20,295 nucleotides of DNA from Neisseria mucosa (GCF_003044445.1 NZ_POWX01000028.1:1-20295); one strand, 5' to 3'; counted from the first letter of the stretch, positions 7,267 through 15,091 are shown. The notes: generated by a model not told the origin, from the sequence alone. A program made the numbers and translations.

Positions 7267-9501
7267 ATGACTAGCAAAGCCACCATTATCTACACCCATA
7301 CTGACGAAGCCCCCGCGCTGGCGACCCAATCCCTGCTGCCGATTGTGCAGGCGTTTACCCGCCATGCCGGTATCGAAGTCAAAACCAGCGATATTTCCCT
7401 GTCCGGTCGCATTCTGGCGGCATTCCCCGAACATCTGACCGAAGCGCAGCGCGTACCCGACGCGCTTGCCGAGTTGGGCGAACTGGTGAAACAGCCCGAT
7501 GCCAACGTGATCAAACTGCCGAACATCAGCGCGTCCGTACCGCAACTGACCGCCGCAATTAAAGAATTGCAGGCAAAAGGCTTTGCCGTCCCCGATTACC
7601 CCGCCGACCCGCAAACCGATGAAGAAAAAGCCGTGCGCGAACGTTACGACCGCATCAAAGGCAGCGCGGTCAATCCCGTTTTACGCGAAGGCAACTCCGA
7701 CCGCCGCGCGCCGAAAGCGGTGAAAAACTTTGCCAAAAAAAATCCGCACAGCATGGGCGCATGGACCAAAGACTCCAAAACCCACGTTGCCACCATGCAA
7801 AGCGGCGACTTTTTCCATAACGAACAATCCGTTACCGTACCCAATGCGACTTCCGTATCCATCGTGTTCACCGACAAACAAGGCAACAAAAAAGAGCTGC
7901 GCGAGCCCGTTGCCCTGAAAGCCGGCGAAATCATCGACGCGACCGTGATGAGCAAAAAAGCCCTGCTCGCCTTCCTTGCCGAACAAGTGCAAGACGCAAA
8001 AGCAAAAGGCGTATTGTTCTCGCTGCACATGAAAGCCACCATGATGAAAGTGTCCGATCCGATTATCTTCGGACACGCCGTCAAAGTATTCTTCGCACCC
8101 ATCTTTGAAAAATTTGGCGACAAACTGGCTGCCGCAGGCGTCAACGTCAACAACGGCTTCGGCAACCTGCTTGCCAATCTGGACAAACTGGATGCGGACA
8201 CCCGCGCTGCCGTCGAAGCCGAAATCGCTGCCGTTTACGCTGCCAACCCAGATTTGGCGATGGTCGATTCCGACAAAGGCATTACCAACCTGCACGTCCC
8301 CAGCGATGTCATCGTCGATGCTTCCATGCCTGCGATGATCCGCAACTCCGGCCGCATGTGGGACAAAGACGGCAAAGCGCAAGACACCAAAGCCGTGATT
8401 CCCGACAGCAGCTACGCAGGCGTTTATCAGGCAACCATCGACTTCTGCCGCGAACACGGCGCGTTCGATCCGACAACCATGGGTACCGTGCCCAACGTCG
8501 GTCTGATGGCGCAAGCAGCCGAAGAATACGGCTCGCACAATAAAACCTTCGAAATCGAAGCCGACGGTCAAGTTCAAGTCATCGATGCGGCGGGCAAAGT
8601 CCTGATGCAGCACGACGTTGAAGCAGGCGACATCTGGCGTATGTGCCAAACCAAAGACGCGCCTGTCAAAGACTGGGTACAACTCGCCGTCAACCGCGCC
8701 CGCCTGAGCAATACGCCCGCCGTGTTCTGGCTCGATGAAAACCGTCCGCACGATAAAAGCCTGCTCGCCAAAGTCAAAGCCTACCTTGCCGAACTGGATA
8801 CCGACGGTCTCGACATCCGCGTTCTCGCTCCCGAAGAAGCTGCCAAGTTCAGCTTGGGTCGTCTGAAAAACGGCGAAGACACCATTTCCGTAACCGGTAA
8901 CGTCCTGCGCGATTATCTGACCGACCTGTTCCCGATTTTGGAACTCGGCACCAGCGCGAAAATGCTGTCCATCGTTCCATTGATGAACGGCGGCGGTATG
9001 TTTGAAACCGGCGCAGGCGGCTCCGCACCGAAACACGTCCAACAGTTCCTCGAAGAAAACCACCTGCGCTGGGACTCGCTGGGCGAATTCCTCGCACTCG
9101 CCGTATCGTTTGAACATCTGGCGCAAAAAACCGGCAACACCAAAGCCCAAGTCCTCGCCGATACGCTGGATGCCGCCACCGAAAAACTGCTGTTGAACGA
9201 CAAATCGCCCAAACGCAAAGCAGGCGAACTCGACAACCGCGGCAGCCATTTCTACCTCACCCTCTACTGGGCGCAAGAGCTGGCGGCGCAGGATAAAGAC
9301 GCAGAACTGAAAGCAGCGTTTGCGCCGTTGGCAGAAACCCTGACCGCCGACGAGGCGAAAATCGTTGCCGAACTTTCTGCCGTACAAGGCAAAGCAGCCG
9401 ACATCGGCGGCTACTACGCCCCCGACGCCCCCGACGCTGCAAAAGCCGCCCAGGCCATGCGCCCGAGCGAAACGTTCAATCAGGCATTGGCAAAGCTGTA
9501 A
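7267..9501 (+). CDS. icd: NADP-dependent isocitrate dehydrogenase, monomeric type
   Basis: The enzyme converts isocitrate to 2-oxoglutarate and CO2, making NADPH for the TCA cycle. At 744 residues it is the large monomeric class (as in Azotobacter and Corynebacterium, about 740), unrelated in length to the dimeric enzyme of about 415 residues. Motifs of the class are NPVLREGNSDRR (136-147), KATMMKVSDPIIFGH and NGGGMFETGAGGSAPKH (574-590). H590 lines up with the NADP-binding histidine known in the Azotobacter enzyme. The start at 7267 gives the usual N-terminus MTSKATIIYTHTDEAP; only a weak AAGAGAA site precedes it. A near-DUS (11/12) at 8858-8869 encodes GRLK. It is flanked by DUS terminators on both sides and is monocistronic. 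Confidence 0.97.
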   Translation: MTSKATIIYTHTDEAPALATQSLLPIVQAFTRHAGIEVKTSDISLSGRILAAFPEHLTEAQRVPDALAELGELVKQPDANVIKLPNISASVPQLTAAIKELQAKGFAVPDYPADPQTDEEKAVRERYDRIKGSAVNPVLREGNSDRRAPKAVKNFAKKNPHSMGAWTKDSKTHVATMQSGDFFHNEQSVTVPNATSVSIVFTDKQGNKKELREPVALKAGEIIDATVMSKKALLAFLAEQVQDAKAKGVLFSLHMKATMMKVSDPIIFGHAVKVFFAPIFEKFGDKLAAAGVNVNNGFGNLLANLDKLDADTRAAVEAEIAAVYAANPDLAMVDSDKGITNLHVPSDVIVDASMPAMIRNSGRMWDKDGKAQDTKAVIPDSSYAGVYQATIDFCREHGAFDPTTMGTVPNVGLMAQAAEEYGSHNKTFEIEADGQVQVIDAAGKVLMQHDVEAGDIWRMCQTKDAPVKDWVQLAVNRARLSNTPAVFWLDENRPHDKSLLAKVKAYLAELDTDGLDIRVLAPEEAAKFSLGRLKNGEDTISVTGNVLRDYLTDLFPILELGTSAKMLSIVPLMNGGGMFETGAGGSAPKHVQQFLEENHLRWDSLGEFLALAVSFEHLAQKTGNTKAQVLADTLDAATEKLLLNDKSPKRKAGELDNRGSHFYLTLYWAQELAAQDKDAELKAAFAPLAETLTADEAKIVAELSAVQGKAADIGGYYAPDAPDAAKAAQAMRPSETFNQALAKL
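8858..8869 (+). repeat. Near-DUS inside icd (11/12)
   Basis: GGTCGTCTGAA preceded by G instead of A, read in frame as G-R-L-K (residues 531-534). Confidence 0.6.
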
Positions 9502-9527
9502 AAGTATTACGGTAAAACTGTAAACAT

Positions 9528-9575
9528 GAAAGGTCGTCTGAAAACCTGTATGCAAAGGTTTTCAGACGACCTTTT
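9528..9575 (+). terminator. DUS inverted-pair terminator after icd
   Basis: Exact DUS copies at 9531-9542 and 9561-9572, with the stem lengthened by AAAACCT/AGGTTTT, followed by TTTT. Confidence 0.85.
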
Positions 9576-9581
9576 GGGTAC

Positions 9582-9745
9582 TTAGTTTTTATTTTTCATC
9601 ATTGCCACGCAGTCTGAAAGCTGGTTTTGAATTTTACCGACGATTTGCCAATATCTCTTTCTTAGGATTTCCAATAAATTCCCGCTTGCGCGTAAATGAT
9701 GGCTGGTGGCAGTCAAGGGGTTAAAAAGAAGTGAACCTTGCCATT
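9582..9745 (-). pseudogene. Possible gene remnant cut by CREE3
   Basis: Read on the minus strand, the sequence from the CREE3 border stays open for about 54 codons, then ends at TAA (9584-9582). The peptide begins WQGSLLFNPL, contains LRASGNLLEILRKRYWQIV and ends SDCVAMMKNKN. There is no start codon with a ribosome site. It may be the 3' end of a gene interrupted by the Correia element, or chance. I recognise no family. Confidence 0.3.
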
Positions 9746-9852
9746 TATAGTGGATTAAATTTAAACCAGTACGGCGTTGCCTCGCCTTGCCGTACTATTT
9801 GTACTGTCTGCGGCTTCGTTGCCTTGTCCTGATTTAAATTTAATCCACTATA
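9746..9852. repeat. Correia repeat enclosed element, short form (CREE3)
   Basis: 107 bases from TATAGTGGATTAAA to TTAATCCACTATA, in the opposite orientation to CREE2 and with the same central deletion. It lies upstream of the DUF2868 gene. Its right edge reads TATACTATAAAA, which could act as a -10; Correia ends are known to supply promoters. Confidence 0.95.
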
Positions 9853-9901
9853 CTATAAAAACGCCGGACTCAAGAATCCTGCCTACGGATGAAAAGGGCT
9901 G

Positions 9902-9910
9902 TGATAAAAT
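9902..9910 (+). promoter_or_regulatory. Extended -10 promoter of the DUF2868 gene
   Basis: TGATAAAAT is a TGn-TAAAAT extended -10, 37 bases before the ATG at 9948. The resulting short leader consists largely of a DUS. Confidence 0.45.
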
Positions 9911-9931
9911 CTTTGCGTTTTCACTATCCCT

Positions 9932-9943
9932 TTCAGACGACCT
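9932..9943 (-). repeat. DUS directly before the DUF2868 start codon
   Basis: Exact TTCAGACGACCT ends 4 bases before ATG 9948 and occupies the place where a ribosome site would be. Confidence 0.9.
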
Positions 9944-9947
9944 TTTT

Positions 9948-11288
9948 ATGTTGAACCCATCCCGAAAACTCGCCGAACTTGTCCGTATTTTGGAAGAGGG
10001 CGGCTATATTTTTGCCGGCGATCCCGTGCAGGCAACGGAGGCGTTGCGTCATGTCGAGGGCGGCGTGGAAGGCAAAATCATCCGCCGCGCGGAGATGATA
10101 GACAGAGACCGCCAGCTTCGGCATACCTTGGAACAAGTACGGACCGGGTCGTTTTGGCTGTGGATTGTGGCGGCTGCGGCGATGTTCAGCACGGGCTTTT
10201 CAGGCACTTACCTTCTGATGGACAGCCAAGGGCTGAATTTCTTCCTGATTTTGGCGGGCGTGTTGGGTATGAATACGCTGATGTTGGCGGTATGGCTGGC
10301 ATCGCTGTTCCTGCGCGTAAAAGTAGGGCGGTTTTTCAGCAGTCCGGCGACGTGGTTTCGGGGTAAAGATCCCGTCAATCAGGCGGTGTTTCGGCTGTAT
10401 GCGGACGAATGGCGGCAGCCTTCGGCGCGTTGGATCGCCGGCGCGACTTCACACAGTCTATGGCTTTGTACATTGGGCGGGATGCTGGTGTCGGTATTGC
10501 TGCTGCTTTTGGTGCGCCAATATACGTTCAACTGGGAAAGCACGCTGTTGAGCAATGCCGCTTCGGTACGCGCGGTGGAAATGCTGGCATGGCTGCCGTC
10601 GAAACTCGGTTTCCCTGCCCCCGATGCGCGGGCGGTAGTCGAAGGTCGTCTGAACGGCAACATCGCCGATGCGCGCGCGTGGTCGGGCTTGTTGGTCGGC
10701 AGCATAGCCTGCTACGGCATCCTGCCGCGCCTGCTGGCTTGGGCGGTATGCAAAATCTTTTTAAAAACAAGCCAAAGCAAGCTGGACTTGGAGAAGCCTT
10801 ATTATCAGGCGGTCATCCGCCGTTGGCAGAATAAAATCGTCGATGCGGATACGCGTCGGGAAGCCGTGTCCGTCGTTTCCCCGAAAATCACCTTAAACGA
10901 CGCGCCCAAATGGGCGGTCATGCTGGAAACCGAATGGCACGAAGGCACATGGTTTACGGGCAGGCTGGCGCAGGAGTGGCTGGATAAAGGCGTAGCGGCG
11001 AATCGGGAAGAGGTTGCCGCTTTGGAAGCCGAGTTGAAACAGAAACCCGCCCAGCTCCTCATCGGCGTGCGCGCGGAAACCGTCCCCGACCGCGGCGTAT
11101 TGCGGCAGATTGTCCGACTCTCCGAAGCGGCGCAGGGCGGCGCGGTGGTGCAGCTTTTGACGGAGCGGGCGCTTTCAGACGACCTGTCCGAAACATTGAA
11201 CCACTGGCGCAACGCGCTGGCAGAGTGCGACGTGGCATGGCTGGAACCTGACAAGGCGGCGCAGGAAGGTCGTCTGAAAAACCAATGA
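9948..11288 (+). CDS. DUF2868 family membrane protein
   Basis: 446 residues, matching what I recall of the neisserial DUF2868 protein (start MLNPSRKLAELVRILEEGG). Four hydrophobic segments are visible at about 68-91, 98-122, 170-190 and 245-272, with a short soluble N-terminus and a soluble C-terminal region (about 275-446) of alternating strands and helices. The frame is open further upstream into CREE3, but the ATG at 9948 is preferred from the conserved N-terminus; a DUS takes the place of a ribosome site. The gene is 72 bases upstream of a DUF3482 GTPase, a pairing known in other proteobacteria, so the two probably form one complex at the inner membrane. Function is unknown. Three DUS copies lie inside it, two read as EGRL(N/K) and one as SDDL. 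Confidence 0.88.
   Translation: MLNPSRKLAELVRILEEGGYIFAGDPVQATEALRHVEGGVEGKIIRRAEMIDRDRQLRHTLEQVRTGSFWLWIVAAAAMFSTGFSGTYLLMDSQGLNFFLILAGVLGMNTLMLAVWLASLFLRVKVGRFFSSPATWFRGKDPVNQAVFRLYADEWRQPSARWIAGATSHSLWLCTLGGMLVSVLLLLLVRQYTFNWESTLLSNAASVRAVEMLAWLPSKLGFPAPDARAVVEGRLNGNIADARAWSGLLVGSIACYGILPRLLAWAVCKIFLKTSQSKLDLEKPYYQAVIRRWQNKIVDADTRREAVSVVSPKITLNDAPKWAVMLETEWHEGTWFTGRLAQEWLDKGVAANREEVAALEAELKQKPAQLLIGVRAETVPDRGVLRQIVRLSEAAQGGAVVQLLTERALSDDLSETLNHWRNALAECDVAWLEPDKAAQEGRLKNQ
10643..10654 (+). repeat. DUS inside the DUF2868 gene, in frame
   Basis: Exact AGGTCGTCTGAA, read within E-G-R-L-N. Confidence 0.9.
11174..11185 (-). repeat. DUS inside the DUF2868 gene, reverse
   Basis: Exact TTCAGACGACCT, read as (L)-S-D-D-L. 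Confidence 0.9.
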
Positions 11289-11339
11289 CCGCACTTGAAA
11301 CGCCCCATAGAGCCGCCATCCTGAAAAAGGTCGTCTGAA
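11267..11339 (+). repeat. Two direct DUS copies at the DUF2868/GTPase junction
   Basis: Exact copies at 11267-11278, encoding the last residues EGRLKNQ of DUF2868, and at 11328-11339 in the gap. They are in the same orientation, so they form no hairpin and do not break the likely operon. Confidence 0.9.
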
Positions 11340-11360
11340 AATCCATTCTTCAAAAACATC

Positions 11361-12698
11361 ATGAATAAACAACCCCTTTCCCTTGCCGTCGTCGGGCATA
11401 CCAATACCGGCAAAACCTCGCTCCTGCGCACCCTGTTGCGCGACAGCGGGTTCGGCGAAGTCAAAAACGCGCCGTCCACCACGCGCCATGTCGAAGAAGC
11501 CGCGATTACCGATGGCGCCGACACGCTGCTGTATCTGTACGACACGCCCGGACTCGAAGACGCGGGCGGCGTTTTGGACTGGCTTGAAACCCATACGGAT
11601 GCGCGCGCCGACGGTATCGAGCGGCTGCAACAGTTTCTCGACAGCGACGGCGCGCATCATGATTTCAACCAAGAAGCCAAAGTGCTGCGGCAGCTTCTGC
11701 AAAGCGACATGGCGTTGTACGTCATCGACGCGCGCGAACCCGTCCTCGACAAATATCGTGATGAATTGACCATCCTTTCATGGTGCGCCAAACCGGTCAT
11801 GCCCGTGTTCAACTTTACCGGCGGGCAGCTTCCCGAAGCGTGGACGACCATGCTGGCGCGGAGAAACTTGCACGTTTTCGCAGGGTTCGACACCGTCGCC
11901 TTCGATTTTGAAGGCGAATTGAACCTTTGGAACAAGCTCGCCACCATGTTGCCGCAACATGACATCATTGACCGCCTGACCGCCTCCCGCCGCCGCGAAT
12001 GGACGCGTTTGGATAAAGAAGCGCGCCACGAAATCGCAGGTTTCCTGCTCGACGTTGCCGCCTTTACGCAGGAAATCGACGAAAACGACGACCCCGCCCC
12101 CGTCCTGCAAACCATGCAGGCAGAAATACGCCAGCTCGAACGGCAGATGCAGCAGCGGCTGTTTGGCCTCTACCGCTTCTACCACAGCGAAATCGACAGT
12201 GGCGACTGGGTGCCTAAAGCCTTCCGTCAAGACCCGTTCGATAGCGAATTGCTCAAAGAATACGGCATCCGTACCGGCACGGGCGCGGCAACCGGCGCGC
12301 TCATCGGCTTGGGGCTGGACATCGCCACGCTCGGCGGTTCGCTCGGATTGGGGACGGCAATCGGCGGCTTTTTGGGCGGCATCCTGCCCAATACCCGCAC
12401 CATTTCCGACAAGCTCAACGGCCGCCAAACCCTGCACACCGACCCCGAAACCCTGACCCTGCTCGCCGCCCGCGCCCTCGATTTGCTCCACATCCTGCAA
12501 ACGCGCGGCCACGCGGCGCAATCGCAAGTCGAGTTGCACAGCCGCAAAGCGCCGTGGCAGGCGGACAAACTCCCGTCCGAACTCAACAAAGCGCGCAGCA
12601 GGTGGAAATGGTCGTCCCTCAACACCCGCCTCCCCGAAACCAGCCGCGCCGAACGCGAGGAATATACGGAAAGTTTGAGTAGGAAATTGGGCGGATAA
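11361..12698 (+). CDS. DUF3482 GTP-binding protein
   Basis: 445 residues. An N-terminal Era/TrmE-like G domain has G1 GHTNTGKT (12-19), a G2 threonine in PSTTRH (about 38-43) and G3 DTPG (61-64). The expected G4 NKxD is not seen; the strand that should carry it ends in FNFTG (150-154), so base specificity is non-canonical. The C-terminal half is the DUF3482 region, with a helix at about 245-270 and a glycine-rich hydrophobic run (about 305-342) that looks able to insert in or lie on a membrane. No strong ribosome site precedes the ATG at 11361. Position right after DUF2868 suggests a GTPase that works with that membrane partner. The cellular role is unknown to me. Confidence 0.9.
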   Translation: MNKQPLSLAVVGHTNTGKTSLLRTLLRDSGFGEVKNAPSTTRHVEEAAITDGADTLLYLYDTPGLEDAGGVLDWLETHTDARADGIERLQQFLDSDGAHHDFNQEAKVLRQLLQSDMALYVIDAREPVLDKYRDELTILSWCAKPVMPVFNFTGGQLPEAWTTMLARRNLHVFAGFDTVAFDFEGELNLWNKLATMLPQHDIIDRLTASRRREWTRLDKEARHEIAGFLLDVAAFTQEIDENDDPAPVLQTMQAEIRQLERQMQQRLFGLYRFYHSEIDSGDWVPKAFRQDPFDSELLKEYGIRTGTGAATGALIGLGLDIATLGGSLGLGTAIGGFLGGILPNTRTISDKLNGRQTLHTDPETLTLLAARALDLLHILQTRGHAAQSQVELHSRKAPWQADKLPSELNKARSRWKWSSLNTRLPETSRAEREEYTESLSRKLGG

Positions 12699-12703
12699 AA
12701 AAT

Positions 12704-12749
12704 CAAAGGTCGTCTGAAACCTTAACTCCAGGCTTTCAGACGACCTTTG
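12704..12749 (+). terminator. DUS inverted-pair terminator after the GTPase gene
   Basis: Exact DUS copies at 12707-12718 and 12735-12746, flanked by AAA and TTT, just after the stop at 12698. Confidence 0.8.
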
Positions 12750-12792
12750 CCATATCGGCAACCTCACCTACTCTACTAAGTGTAGCGGGTTG

Positions 12793-12821
12793 AAAATCCA
12801 AAACGCCGCAGCGTGGATTTT
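12793..12821. repeat. Inverted repeat abutting CREE4
   Basis: AAAATCCA (12793-12800) and TGGATTTT (12814-12821) pair perfectly around a G+C-rich 13-base loop. The right arm shares its last base with the CREE4 end. Confidence 0.5.
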
Positions 12822-12977
12822 ATAGTGGATTAAATTTAAACCAGTACGGCGTTGCCTCGCCTTAGCTCAAAGAGAACGATTCTCTAAGGTGCTGAAGCAC
12901 CAAGTGAATCGGTTCCGTACTATCTGTACTGTCTGCGGCTTCATTGCCTTGTCCTGATTTAAATTTAATCCACTATA
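12821..12977. repeat. Correia repeat enclosed element, full length (CREE4)
   Basis: 157 bases from TATAGTGGATTAAA to TTAATCCACTATA. It is nearly the reverse complement of CREE1 and keeps the central segment (GAGAACGATTCTC, GGTGCTGAAGCACC). It lies between the convergent GTPase and dadA genes. Confidence 0.96.
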
Positions 12978-13002
12978 CCCGCAACAACACAATACCGAAT
13001 TG

Positions 13003-13075
13003 AAAAAGGTCGCCTGAAAATTCGGAATATAGGTTTGAGGAAACTTGCTATATCCGTTTTCAGACGACCTTTTTA
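13003..13075 (-). terminator. DUS inverted-pair terminator of dadA
   Basis: AGGTCGCCTGAA (13007-13018, one base off) pairs with the exact DUS at 13059-13070. A and T tracts flank both sides, so it can act in both directions. It lies 22 bases past the dadA stop. Confidence 0.75.
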
Positions 13076-13096
13076 CAAAGACAGTGCATTGCGCCG

Positions 13097-14356
13097 TCAA
13101 ACTTTCGTGTAACGAGATAAACCCAAATCATCGCTGCGGATTTCGGTTTCCTGACCGCAGACTATATCGGCGGTCAGTTTGGCAGAGCCGAGCGACATAG
13201 TCCAACCCAAAGTCCCGTGTCCTGTGTTCAGAAACAGGTTTTCCAATGGTGTTTTGCCGATAAGCGGCGTGCTGTCGGGCGTCATCGGCCGTAACCCGCT
13301 CCAAAATTCCGCCTGCTGCAAATCTCCGCCGCCCGGGAAAAGGTCGTTGACGACCAATGCCAAAGTAGCCCGGCGTTTTTCGGATAAATGCAATCCGTAA
13401 CCTGACAACTCCGCCATACCGCCGACGCGGATGCGTTTGTCGAAGCGAGTGATGGCAACTTTGTATGTTTCATCAAGAACGGTGGAAACCGGTGCTTTTT
13501 CATCATGAACGACAGGGAGGGTCAATGAATAGCCTTTTACCGGATAAATCGGCAAATCCCAGCCCAAATCCTCAAAAACCGTTCTGCTGAAACAGCCTAA
13601 GGCGCATACGAATGCGTCTGCCTCAAACTGTCCTTGGTCGGTTTCAACGGCAGTAATGTGGCGTCGGTCGTGTATGATGCGACGTATGTGATGTCCGAAT
13701 TCAAAACGCACGCCTTTCTGTATGCACAAATCGCGCAGTTTTCGGGTAAACAGACGGCAATCGCCGGTGGCATCGGCAGGAAGGTGCAATCCGCCTGCGA
13801 TTTTAGGTAAAGCATGGTGTAGCGCGGGTTCGAATTCCAAACATTCTTCAGATTTCAGACGACGTAGGGGAACGCCGTAACGTTCTAAAACGGCAATGTC
13901 TTTTTCAGCCGCGGCAACTTCTTTTTGCGTGCGGAAGATTTGCAAAGTTCCCTTGTTCCTACCTTCAAAATCAATGTTTTCCTGTTCTTTAAAGAGACGG
14001 AACATTTCACGGCTGTATTCCGAAATCCGAACCATCCTCTCTTTATTGATTTGATAACGCTCCGCCGTACAGTTGTCCAGCATTTTTTTGAGCCAGCGGA
14101 TTTGAAACAGGCTTCCGTCGGGTTTAAAAATTAAGGGCGAGTGTTGCTTGAACATCCACTTCAAGGCCTTGAGCGGAATACCCGGAGCCGCCCAAGGCGT
14201 GGTGTAGCCGTAAGAGAGCTGTCCGGCATTGGCAAAGCTGGTTTCCATTGCCACATCCTCAGCGCGGTCGATGACGGTTACGTCATGCCCTTCGGAAGTC
14301 AAATACCATGCGGTTGAAACTCCGGCGATACCTGCGCCCAAAACAATCAGCTTCAT
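13097..14356 (-). CDS. dadA: D-amino acid dehydrogenase, small subunit
   Basis: DadA is an FAD enzyme at the inner face of the membrane. It oxidises D-alanine and other D-amino acids to 2-oxo acids and passes electrons to the respiratory chain. The 419-residue length is close to the family norm (about 415-435). The dinucleotide fold GxGxxG is at 7-12 (GAGIAG), followed by TSFANAGQLSYGYTTPWAAPG, a DadA signature. The C-terminal FAD part has GLRPMTPDSTPLIG and NTGHGTLGWTMSLGSAK. AAGGAG (14362-14367) lies 5 bases before the ATG. It diverges from an Lrp/AsnC regulator, and Lrp is the known regulator of dad in enterics. No racemase gene (dadX) is adjacent. A variant DUS at 13854-13865 encodes RRLKSEE. 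Confidence 0.94.
   Translation of the reverse strand: MKLIVLGAGIAGVSTAWYLTSEGHDVTVIDRAEDVAMETSFANAGQLSYGYTTPWAAPGIPLKALKWMFKQHSPLIFKPDGSLFQIRWLKKMLDNCTAERYQINKERMVRISEYSREMFRLFKEQENIDFEGRNKGTLQIFRTQKEVAAAEKDIAVLERYGVPLRRLKSEECLEFEPALHHALPKIAGGLHLPADATGDCRLFTRKLRDLCIQKGVRFEFGHHIRRIIHDRRHITAVETDQGQFEADAFVCALGCFSRTVFEDLGWDLPIYPVKGYSLTLPVVHDEKAPVSTVLDETYKVAITRFDKRIRVGGMAELSGYGLHLSEKRRATLALVVNDLFPGGGDLQQAEFWSGLRPMTPDSTPLIGKTPLENLFLNTGHGTLGWTMSLGSAKLTADIVCGQETEIRSDDLGLSRYTKV
13854..13865 (-). repeat. Variant DUS inside dadA
   Basis: TTCAGACGACGT, which is ACGTCGTCTGAA on the coding strand. The same one-base variant occurs at 4386 and 16455. Confidence 0.7.
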
Positions 14357-14411
14357 ATTTTCTCCTTAAAATTATTTTTGATTATGAATGGCTAGTTTAG
14401 GATATTTTTAT

Positions 14412-14458
14412 TAGGGATATTCACTTTATTTTTAATAATTTCGTATGTATTATCCCTA
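14412..14458. promoter_or_regulatory. Long inverted repeat in the dadA/lrp divergent region, possible Lrp site
   Basis: TAGGGATA (14412-14419) and TATCCCTA (14451-14458) are perfect 8-base arms about 39 bases apart centre to centre, near four helical turns. Very A/T-rich DNA lies between. Position between an Lrp-type regulator and its likely target suggests an autoregulatory operator, but no binding is shown by sequence alone. Confidence 0.45.
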
Positions 14459-14486
14459 TTTAATGACATTCAAAAGGAAAAGCAGT

Positions 14487-14951
14487 ATGAAAGAACTGGA
14501 TAAAACCGATCTGAAAATTTTAAAAATTCTGCAACAAAACGCCCGGATACCGATGACGGAACTGGCGGAGAAAGTGGGTCTTTCGACTACGCCTGTTACC
14601 GAGCGCGTCAAACGCCTGGAGCGCGATAATTTCATTACAGGCTATCACGCCCGCCTCAATCCGAATTTATTGGGCAAAGGATTGTTGATTTTTGTCGAAT
14701 TGAAGCTGCGTTCGAAGTCAGGCAATATTTTTGAAGATTTTCGTCGGGAAGTTATGAGGATTCCGCAAATTTTGGAATGCCACTTGGTATCGGGCGAATA
14801 CGATTATCTGATTAAAGTCCGTCTGCCCGATATGTCGGCCTATCGGGATATGTTGGGCAATATTTTGCTGCACCTGCCTGCTGCGGCGGAAAGCCGAAGC
14901 TATGTAGTGATGGAGGAGGTAAAAGAAGAAACCGTGTTGGATTTGGATTGA
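14487..14951 (+). CDS. lrp: Lrp/AsnC family transcriptional regulator
   Basis: 154 residues, the usual Lrp length. A winged helix-turn-helix occupies about residues 4-55 (DKTDLKILKILQQNAR, then TELAEKVGLSTTPVTERVKRLE). The ligand-binding RAM domain follows from about 66 to 145, with GEYDYLIKVRLPDMSAY as its core. The start at 14487 is preferred over the in-frame ATG at 14445 because AAAGGA (14473-14478) stands 8 bases before it and because upstream codons run through the inverted repeat. Divergent from dadA, it may activate that gene in response to leucine or alanine, as Lrp does in E. coli. The family can also act globally. Downstream lies a convergent sRNA candidate and no clear terminator of its own. 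Confidence 0.92.
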   Translation: MKELDKTDLKILKILQQNARIPMTELAEKVGLSTTPVTERVKRLERDNFITGYHARLNPNLLGKGLLIFVELKLRSKSGNIFEDFRREVMRIPQILECHLVSGEYDYLIKVRLPDMSAYRDMLGNILLHLPAAAESRSYVVMEEVKEETVLDLD

Positions 14952-15059
14952 GTGTAGAACAAAAGCCAAGATTAGAATAATTACACTGCCAGATAGCAGA
15001 TAGGGAAATATGAAAGTTTGTAACTTCTTTGCTTATATCTTAGATTGAAAGAAAAAAGC

Positions 15060-15091
15060 AAAAAAAATGCACACATCAATAGGATGTGTGC
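15060..15091 (-). terminator. Intrinsic terminator of the predicted sRNA
   Basis: GCACACATC and GATGTGTGC pair perfectly (9 bases, 5-base loop), followed on the minus strand by A and eight T. This is not a DUS hairpin, unlike almost all other terminators here. Confidence 0.85.

Noticed and set aside
7681..9555. Long open frame (624 codons) antisense to icd
   Set aside because: It mirrors the codon structure of a certain gene on the other strand, has no recognisable domain or ribosome site, and is Phe/Gly/Val-rich as antisense shadows in G+C-rich genes are.
9777..9947. In-frame extension of DUF2868 starting inside CREE3
   Set aside because: The added residues come from a Correia repeat and a DUS, and the known family N-terminus begins at 9948.
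14445..14486. Earlier start for the Lrp regulator
   Set aside because: It lacks a ribosome site and crosses the inverted repeat; the ATG at 14487 has AAAGGA at good spacing.
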